Shown here: piece after piece, positions 1 to 6,346 of the stretch
How positions within the stretch are numbered: the stretch's first letter is position 1
Layout: every line of letters starts with the position of its first letter
From: Cypionkella sp.
GTDB lineage: Bacteria; Pseudomonadota; Alphaproteobacteria; Rhodobacterales; Rhodobacteraceae
Direction of reading: 5' to 3'
Length of the DNA: 64,000 nt
Assembly (NCBI RefSeq): GCF_028290025.1
Contig: NZ_JAQGKQ010000081.1
Coordinates: 1-64,000 of the forward strand
Translations under genes and position numbers: made by a program
Notes under the pieces: model-generated
The model's database searches: none
Told to the model about the DNA's origin: nothing
The model's input: only the letters and a program-made list of their open reading frames with translations

Positions 1-43
1 TGCGAACGAGAATTGAGGTCGCGTTAGAAAGGCGAATTGCCCC

Positions 44-1165
44 TCAAGCCATACCGCCCAAAATCAGCCGCTCTGCCAGCCGCGCGTAAGCCTGTGCGTG
101 TGGGCTATCGCCGACCGCAATCGGAACCCCCGCATCGCCCGCAAGTCGCACATCTATAGACAGCGGCAATTCACCCAAGAACGGCAGGTCGAGCCGCTTC
201 GCTTCCGCAGCCACGCCGCCGTGGCCGAACAGATGTTCTTCATGGCCGCAATTCGGGCAAATATAGGTGGACATATTCTCAATCAGCCCCAGCACCGGGG
301 TTTTCAGCTTTTGGAACATATCCAGCGCCTTGCGGGCATCCAGCAGCGCCACATCCTGTGGGGTTGAGACCACAATCGCGCCAGTCAAATGCGTGCGCTG
401 GCACAAAGTCAGTTGAATATCGCCCGTCCCCGGCGGCAGGTCGATGATCAGCACGTCCAACTCGCCCCAGGCCACCTGCCCCAGCAACTGCTGCAACGCG
501 CCCATCAGCATCGGGCCGCGCCAGATCACCGCCTCATCTTCCTTCAGCATCAGGCCAATCGACATCATGGTGACGCCATGAGCATGTAAAGGCTCAATAA
601 TCTTGCCATCGGGCGAAGCGGGGCGCTTGTTCACCCCCATCATCCGCGGCTGGCTCGGGCCATATATATCGGCATCGAGCAGACCAACCCGCCGCCCCGC
701 TTTGGCCAACGCCACCGCGAGATTAGAGCTGACCGTGGATTTCCCCACGCCACCTTTACCCGAACCAATGGCGATTATGCGGTCCACTCCGGCGATCCGC
801 GCAGGCCCACCCTGATGCGGTGTCGGATGTTGGCCGATCTTCACAGCGCCGGGATTGGCCCCCAGTTGCGGCGGCGCTGCGGTCTGCATTTTGGGCGAAG
901 GACCATGCGCCGTCATCACCGCCTGCACGTCGGTTACCCCCGGCAGCGCCTTGACCGCCATCTCGGCCGCCACTTGCGCCGGACCGAGATCGCGGGCCTC
1001 GGCAGGCGTCGGCGCTTCAATAACGAATCGCACCAAACCGCCTTCAACCATCACAGCCCGCACCAAATCGCGCGACACCAGCGTACCACCCGGCACCTGC
1101 ACCTTTGCCAGAACCGCCAAAACCTCGTCACGCGACACAGCCATTCGTTTTTCCTTTGCCCGCAT
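44..1165 (-). CDS. apbC: Mrp/NBP35-family Fe-S cluster carrier ATPase
   Basis: [24 protein letters not shown] Walker A; DUF59-like N-terminus; [13 protein letters not shown]-terminal CxxC. Confidence 0.93.
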   Translation of the reverse strand: MRAKEKRMAVSRDEVLAVLAKVQVPGGTLVSRDLVRAVMVEGGLVRFVIEAPTPAEARDLGPAQVAAEMAVKALPGVTDVQAVMTAHGPSPKMQTAAPPQLGANPGAVKIGQHPTPHQGGPARIAGVDRIIAIGSGKGGVGKSTVSSNLAVALAKAGRRVGLLDADIYGPSQPRMMGVNKRPASPDGKIIEPLHAHGVTMMSIGLMLKEDEAVIWRGPMLMGALQQLLGQVAWGELDVLIIDLPPGTGDIQLTLCQRTHLTGAIVVSTPQDVALLDARKALDMFQKLKTPVLGLIENMSTYICPNCGHEEHLFGHGGVAAEAKRLDLPFLGELPLSIDVRLAGDAGVPIAVGDSPHAQAYARLAERLILGGMA

Positions 1166-1280
1166 TTTGTTCTTACGCTACGCAAAGTTGTGCGCTTTGG
1201 CGGAAAGGGCAAGCCCTGTTGACCAAACGCTCAAATTTTCAGCGAAGCGCCTGTAAATTATGAACTTTTTAAGACGATAA

Positions 1281-1301
1281 GCCATGCGTTTGCTGCATGG
1301 C
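1281..1301. other. Perfect stem-loop in the DUF1127 leader region (GCCATGC-gtttgct-GCATGGC)
   Basis: 7-bp perfect inverted repeat. Confidence 0.5.
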
Positions 1302-1426
1302 AGCATTGAGCAGGTAGGCTATTGTGCAGTCGCAGCATTTACCCCATGTTTGCCCTAACAGCGGAACAGATGGGGTTAGGCATCCGGCCTGAACCAACCG
1401 CTCGCAGAACAAAGAATGAGGCTATC

Positions 1427-1642
1427 ATGGCATATGCAAACACAACCCGCGCCGTTCAAGTATCGGCATCCGACCGTATCACGGGCATCTTCGCGTCGAT
1501 CTCGGCAATGTTGGCACGTCGCCGCATCTATGACCGCACGATCCGCGAATTGCGCCAACTGTCCGACCGTGAGCTTTCCGATCTGGGCATTGCGCGCTCG
1601 TTGATTGGTGAGATCGCCCGTGAGGCAGCTTACGGCAAGTAA
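1427..1642 (+). CDS. DUF1127 domain-containing small basic protein (CcaF1/RSP_6037-like position)
   Basis: MAYANTTRAVQVSASDRITGIFASISAMLARRRIYDRTIRELRQLSDRELSDLGIARSLIGEIAREAAYGK; typical DUF1127 'RELxxLSDRELxDLGI' motif. ORF trimmed to ATG 1427. Confidence 0.9.
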   Translation: MAYANTTRAVQVSASDRITGIFASISAMLARRRIYDRTIRELRQLSDRELSDLGIARSLIGEIAREAAYGK

Positions 1643-1644
1643 TC

Positions 1645-1730
1645 CCTGAACCGGGCTTCTACCTCCTCCCAGAGGTTCGGTTTCACGGCGCGGCGGCGCG
1701 CTCCTCCTCCCTAGCGCCGTCGCCTTTTTA
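1645..1730 (+). ncRNA. CcsR/cuckoo-like sRNA unit 1 (two hairpins, CCTCCTCCC loops, 3' T-run)
   Basis: Hairpin 1 loop motif 1662-1670; hairpin 2 loop motif 1703-1711 with GC stem (GGCGGCGC.../AGCGCCGTCGCC) followed by TTTTT at 1725-1729; directly after the DUF1127 stop. Confidence 0.82.
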
Positions 1731-1769
1731 TTGTCTTCGATGAGCCTCTGCTTTATGGCTCTCGGAACC

Positions 1770-1800
1770 GCCGCGATCTGTTCTCCTCCCTCAGATCGTG
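1770..1800 (+). ncRNA. Single CCUCC-loop hairpin, variant loop TTCTCCTCCC
   Basis: CGATCTG-ttctcctccct-CAGATCG. Confidence 0.6.
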
Positions 1801-1802
1801 GC

Positions 1803-1879
1803 ACCCTATTCGAGCGGCCAAACCTCCTCCCTTGGCCAATCGATCCGGCGGTGATCCCCTCCTCCCTGGGATTGCTGCC
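1803..1879 (+). ncRNA. CcsR/cuckoo-like sRNA unit 2
   Basis: Loops CCTCCTCCC at 1823-1831 and 1858-1866; stems GGCCAA/TTGGCC and GGCGGTGATCCC/GGGATTGCTGCC (G:U wobbles). Confidence 0.8.
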
Positions 1880-1955
1880 ACCCTATTCGAGCGGCCAACC
1901 TCCTCCCTGGCCGAACGATCAGGCGGTGATCCAACCTCCTCCCTGGATCACCGCC
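1880..1955 (+). ncRNA. CcsR/cuckoo-like sRNA unit 3
   Basis: Loops at 1899-1907 and 1935-1943; perfect 12-bp stem GGCGGTGATCCA/TGGATCACCGCC (1922-1933/1944-1955); about 77-nt period relative to unit 2. Confidence 0.83.
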
Positions 1956-2037
1956 ACCCTATTCGAGCGGCCAACCTCCTCCCTGGCCGAGCGATCAGGC
2001 GGCGGCCCTTACCTCCTCCCAAGGGTCGCTGCCGCTC
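1956..2037 (+). ncRNA. CcsR/cuckoo-like sRNA unit 4
   Basis: Loops at 1975-1983 and 2012-2020; stem GGCGGCGGCCCTT/AAGGGTCGCTGCC. Confidence 0.83.
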
Positions 2038-2084
2038 CATTATCTTCGACGGGCCTTTGGCTATGGCTCTCGGATAACGGATTT

Positions 2085-2114
2085 TGGGTTTGGTTAATAA
2101 CGAACCGAAACCCA
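2085..2114 (+). other. Stem-loop without CCUCC motif between sRNA units
   Basis: TGGGTTT-GGTT-aataacg-AACC-g-AAACCCA. Confidence 0.55.
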
Positions 2115-2143
2115 GTCATTCGCGGTCTGCCTCTACAGATCGC

Positions 2144-2227
2144 AGCTTATTCGCGCGGCCCACCTCCTCCCGGGCCGAACGATCAGGCAGCGGCCCTTAC
2201 CTCCTCCCAAGGGTCGCTGCCGCTTTT
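2144..2227 (+). ncRNA. CcsR/cuckoo-like sRNA unit 5
   Basis: Loops at 2163-2171 and 2200-2208; 13-bp stem GGCAGCGGCCCTT/AAGGGTCGCTGCC then TTTT. Confidence 0.83.
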
Positions 2228-2229
2228 AT

Positions 2230-2299
2230 CCACCGGCTCACCTCCTCCCGGGCCGGAGATGACGGCGCGGTGCCTACCTCCTCCCAGGCATTGCGCCAT
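2230..2299 (+). ncRNA. CcsR/cuckoo-like sRNA unit 6
   Basis: Loops at 2241-2249 and 2277-2285; stems CCGGCTC/GGGCCGG and GGCGCGGTGCCT/AGGCATTGCGCC. Confidence 0.8.
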
Positions 2300-2300
2300 A

Positions 2301-2373
2301 CCACCCACGCGACCAACTCCTCCTTGGTCGCGAAGATCGGCGGCACTCCCTCCTCCTCCCTGGAGTGCCGCCT
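2301..2373 (+). ncRNA. CcsR/cuckoo-like sRNA unit 7
   Basis: 9-bp perfect stem CGCGACCAA/TTGGTCGCG with loop CTCCTCC; 11-bp perfect stem GGCGGCACTCC/GGAGTGCCGCC with CCTCCTCCC at 2352-2360. Confidence 0.75.
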
Positions 2374-2455
2374 TCCCTTCCCCGCTGACACCTCGCGCCC
2401 TTGCATCCGCCAAAACACCCCGCGATAGTCGCGCGTGGTCAAAACAGGCGGGTCG

Positions 2456-3607
2456 ATGCGGATTCCAATGATTTCAGCGGCACTTGTAGCCGTGCTGGTG
2501 GGCTACGGCTCCACCCTCGCGCTGGTGCTTTCAGCCGCCGCAGCCCTCGGCGCAACCCCCGCACAAACCGCCAGTTGGATCTTTGCCATCGCCGCGGCGA
2601 AAGCTGTAGGCTCGGCGTTCCTAAGCTTCCGCTACCGCATCCCGGTCGTGCTGGCATGGTCCACCCCGGGGGCCGCCTTGCTTGCAGCCACCACCAACGT
2701 CACCCTGCCCGAGGCCGTCGGCGCGTTCCTTGTCGCGGCCGCGCTGATCGCGCTTACCGGAGCGTTCCGCCCGCTTGGCCGCCTGATCGCCCGCATCCCC
2801 GATGGCATTGCCGCCGCGATGTTGGCGGGCGTGCTGCTGCCGTTTTGCCTGAAAGCCAGCCTCGCCGCGCAATCTTTGCCCGCGCTGGTGCTGCCGATGA
2901 TCGCGATGTTCTTGGCTGTGCGACTGAAAAACCCCGCTTTGGCCGTGCTTGCAGCCCTCGCCACCGGGCTGGTGCTGGCCTTCGTGACCGGGGCCGCCCA
3001 ACTTCCGCCGCTTACCCTGCCGCTGCCTACGCTCATCTTCATCCCGCCCGCCTTCCGCTTGGATGTGCTGCTGGGCATCGGCATACCGCTTTATCTCGTG
3101 ACGATGGCCTCGCAAAATCTGCCCGGTTTCGCCACCCTGCGCGCCGCCGGATACGAGCCACCGGTCGCCCCCGCGCTGATCACAACCGGCGCGCTTTCTG
3201 CAATAGCTGGGCTGTTTGGCGCGCATACCGTCAATATGGCCGCGATTACCGCCTCAATTTGTCTGGCCGAAGACACCCACCCCGACCGCAGTCAACGCTG
3301 GAAAACCGGGGTGATCTATGGCGGGTTTTGGATGGTGATCGCCCTGCTAAGCCCGGTTATCTTGCCTATTCTCGCAGCCCTGCCGCCCGCGCTGATGATG
3401 GCGCTGGTGGCTTTGGCGCTGCTGGCCCCGTTGATGGGCGCACTAACTGCCGCTTTCACCCCGCCGCACAGCCGATTTGCCGCGACCGTCACGCTCACCA
3501 CGGCGGCTTCCGGCGTGGCGGCCTTTGGCATTGGCGCCGCGTTCTGGGGATTGCTGGCGGGTCTCGCGGTTTACGCGCTGGAACATTTGAGAACGCCTAG
3601 CACTTAA
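2456..3607 (+). CDS. benE: Benzoate/H+ symporter BenE family transporter
   Basis: Multi-TM protein with MISAALVAVLVGYGSTLAL...VVLAWSTPGAALLA, BenE-like; alternative start at 2435. Confidence 0.85.
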   Translation: MRIPMISAALVAVLVGYGSTLALVLSAAAALGATPAQTASWIFAIAAAKAVGSAFLSFRYRIPVVLAWSTPGAALLAATTNVTLPEAVGAFLVAAALIALTGAFRPLGRLIARIPDGIAAAMLAGVLLPFCLKASLAAQSLPALVLPMIAMFLAVRLKNPALAVLAALATGLVLAFVTGAAQLPPLTLPLPTLIFIPPAFRLDVLLGIGIPLYLVTMASQNLPGFATLRAAGYEPPVAPALITTGALSAIAGLFGAHTVNMAAITASICLAEDTHPDRSQRWKTGVIYGGFWMVIALLSPVILPILAALPPALMMALVALALLAPLMGALTAAFTPPHSRFAATVTLTTAASGVAAFGIGAAFWGLLAGLAVYALEHLRTPST

Positions 3608-3633
3608 CAGCGCAATCGCGAACTCCACCTCCC

Positions 3634-6066
3634 TTAAAACGGCACGTCATCGACTTGATGCGCGGGCACCACCCAGCGCGCCACGATCATCTTCGATCCG
3701 GCATGGTCAAACTCGATGCTTAGTTTGTCGCCCTCGATGCCCATAATCTCACCATAGCCGAACTTGGTGTAAAACACCCGGTCGCCGATGACGTAAGATG
3801 AGATCGCCTGCGCATCAATCGTCACATTGCGCGCCTCACGCGGTTGGCTGACGGGGCGCTGCGCAGAGCGGTCCTGCATCCGTTTCCACCCCGGCGAGTT
3901 GTAAACATCCGCCTTCACCGCCCGATCTTCCAGCGCCGCACCATATGACGGAGCCGCCGCCCCAAAGCCGCCGCCATACAGACCGGGAGGCGTCAGCACC
4001 TCAACATGCTTTTCGGGCAATTCGTCAATGAACCGGCTTGGCAACTGGCTTTGCCACTGGCCATAGACCCGGCGGTTTGAGGCAAAGGAAATCGTGCACA
4101 ACTCCTCCGCCCGCGTGATGCCGACGTAAGCCAGACGGCGTTCCTCCTCCAAACCCTTCTTACCAGACTCGTCCATTGAACGCTGGCTTGGGAACAGCCC
4201 ATCCTCCCAACCGGGGAGGAAAACCACCGGAAACTCCAACCCCTTCGCCGCGTGCAGCGTCATAATCGACACCTTCTCGGCGGCTTCCTCGTTGTCGTTC
4301 TCCATAATCAGGCTGACGTGTTCGAGAAAACCTTGCAGGCTGTCGAACTGCTCCAGCGCCTTCACAAGTTCCTTTAGGTTCTCCAGCCGCCCCGGCGCTT
4401 CGGGCGTTTTATCGTTCTGCCACATAGAGATATAGCCGGACTCCTCCAGAATAACCTCGGCCAGCCTTACATGGGAAAGATCATTCGCGGGCGGCGTGTC
4501 GGGCAACATCGGCTCAATCAGCGCATCCTCGGGTGGCGCAAACCGCGCGCCCATCAGGCTTGCGTGCCAGCGATCAACGCCCTCGACAAAGCCGCGCAAC
4601 TGCCCGGCCCCCTTGCCGCCAATACCACCGCGGGCGACCAGTGACCGCGCGCCATCCAGCAACGGCAGCCCCTGCCCGCGCGCCTCAAGCTGAATATCCT
4701 GCTGCGCCTTATCGCCCAGGCCCCGCTTCGGCAGGTTTACCACCCGCTCAAACGCCAGATCATCCTCGGGCGATACCGCCAGCCGGAAATACGCCATCGC
4801 ATCGCGAATCTCTTGCCGCTCATAAAACCGAGGCCCGCCGATCACCCGATACGGCAACCCAATGGTCAAAAACCGATCCTCAAACGCGCGCATCTGATGC
4901 GAGGCGCGCACCAAAATCGCCATGCCATCCAACGAGGTCGCCTTGATGCCGCGCCGCCCGCGCTGCGCCGCCTCAACTTCCTCACCAATCCAGCGGGCTT
5001 CTTCCTCGCCATCCCAATGACCGATCAGCCGCACTTTCTGGCCCTGCTCTCCGGCGGTCCACAAAGTCTTGCCCAAGCGGTCGGCGTTGGCGGCGATAAT
5101 CCCCGAAGCCGCCGCCAGAATATGCGCGGTGGAGCGATAATTCTGCTCCAGCCGAACCACTTTCGCGCCCGGAAAATCCTTTTCAAACCGCAGGATGTTG
5201 CCGACTTCTGCACCGCGCCAGCCGTAGATCGACTGATCATCATCGCCGACGCAGCAGATATTCCGATGCCCCTGCGCCAGCAGCCGCAGCCACAGATATT
5301 GCGCGACGTTGGTGTCCTGGTATTCGTCAACGAGAATATATTTGAACCAGCGCTGATACTGCGCCAGCACGTCCTGATGCTTCTGGAAAATCACCACGCA
5401 ATGCAGCAGCAGATCGCCGAAATCGGTGGCATTCAGCGTCAGCAGGCGCTGCTGATACTGCTCATAAAGCTCGGTCCCGCGATTGTTGTAGGCTGAGGCT
5501 TCCGAGGTCGGCACCCGATCCGGCGTCATCGCGCGGTTCTTCCAGCTATCAATCATCGAGGCCAACATCCGTGCGGGCCAGCGTTTTTCGTCAATATTTG
5601 CCGCAGAAATCAACTGCTTCAACAGCCGCAACTGATCATCGGCATCCAGAATGGTGAAGTTCGACTTCAACCCAACCAGTTCCGCATGACGCCGCAAAAT
5701 CTTCACCGACAGCGAGTGAAACGTGCCCATCCACGCCATGCCTTCGGCCACATCGCCGAGCAAACGCCCAACCCGCAGCTTCATCTCGCGCGCGGCTTTG
5801 TTGGTGAAGGTCACTGACAGAATGTCACGCGGGGTGGCTTTGCCCATGTTCAAAAGATGCACGATGCGCGAGGTCAGTGCCTTGGTTTTCCCGGTGCCAG
5901 CCCCCGCGAGCATCAAAACCGGGCCGTCCAAAGCCTCAACCGCCTCACGCTGGGCGGGGTTCAGATCGTCCAAATAGGGTGCAGGCCGCGCGGGCCCACG
6001 ACCCAGCACGCGCTGTGACAACGGCACCGCCGCCGCAAAAGCATCTTCGTCATCCGTCCAGTTCAT
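3634..6066 (-). CDS. uvrD: ATP-dependent DNA helicase UvrD/PcrA
   Basis: LNPAQREAVEALDGPVLMLAGAGTGKTKALTSRI; VDEYQDTN; QNYRST; VSIMTLHAAKGLEFPVVFLPGWEDGLFP. Confidence 0.93.
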   Translation of the reverse strand: MNWTDDEDAFAAAVPLSQRVLGRGPARPAPYLDDLNPAQREAVEALDGPVLMLAGAGTGKTKALTSRIVHLLNMGKATPRDILSVTFTNKAAREMKLRVGRLLGDVAEGMAWMGTFHSLSVKILRRHAELVGLKSNFTILDADDQLRLLKQLISAANIDEKRWPARMLASMIDSWKNRAMTPDRVPTSEASAYNNRGTELYEQYQQRLLTLNATDFGDLLLHCVVIFQKHQDVLAQYQRWFKYILVDEYQDTNVAQYLWLRLLAQGHRNICCVGDDDQSIYGWRGAEVGNILRFEKDFPGAKVVRLEQNYRSTAHILAAASGIIAANADRLGKTLWTAGEQGQKVRLIGHWDGEEEARWIGEEVEAAQRGRRGIKATSLDGMAILVRASHQMRAFEDRFLTIGLPYRVIGGPRFYERQEIRDAMAYFRLAVSPEDDLAFERVVNLPKRGLGDKAQQDIQLEARGQGLPLLDGARSLVARGGIGGKGAGQLRGFVEGVDRWHASLMGARFAPPEDALIEPMLPDTPPANDLSHVRLAEVILEESGYISMWQNDKTPEAPGRLENLKELVKALEQFDSLQGFLEHVSLIMENDNEEAAEKVSIMTLHAAKGLEFPVVFLPGWEDGLFPSQRSMDESGKKGLEEERRLAYVGITRAEELCTISFASNRRVYGQWQSQLPSRFIDELPEKHVEVLTPPGLYGGGFGAAAPSYGAALEDRAVKADVYNSPGWKRMQDRSAQRPVSQPREARNVTIDAQAISSYVIGDRVFYTKFGYGEIMGIEGDKLSIEFDHAGSKMIVARWVVPAHQVDDVPF

Positions 6067-6346
6067 GCGCGCCAATCTAGCGGGGATCGCGGCCAAGATA
6101 AAGCAGTGTTCCCGCATTGTTCACAAGAAACTTTCGCGCTCCGAACCTCAACTGCGCTTGCAGAACGCCACAACGGAAACAGTGAATTTCTGCGCTGGGA
6201 TTAACTGAGACCCCATCCGGTGCTGCGAGGCCGTATTTGGGATGCTCCGACCATAAATATCACGCAATTTAACTATATTGATTGACGCCAACCGCCGCCC
6301 CGAACAGGCTGATCCGCAACTTAATACGTTTATTGGAGTTTTTGCA

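Noticed and set aside
1645-2373. Possible CRISPR array (regular repeats with variable sequence between)
   Set aside because: The repeat is only 9-10 nt and lies in loops of self-complementary stems; intervening segments are palindromic stems rather than unrelated spacers, and no cas genes are present.
1731-2471. 246-aa + strand ORF rich in Pro/Ser across the CCTCC array
   Set aside because: Its codons follow the hairpin repeats, other frames across the array are also open (e.g. 1832-2077, 2084-2428), and stem covariation indicates structured RNA rather than protein.
2401-3600. 399-aa + strand ORF overlapping benE
   Set aside because: Arg/Pro/His-rich composition typical of a frame-shifted read of GC-rich coding DNA; benE frame has clear transporter homology.
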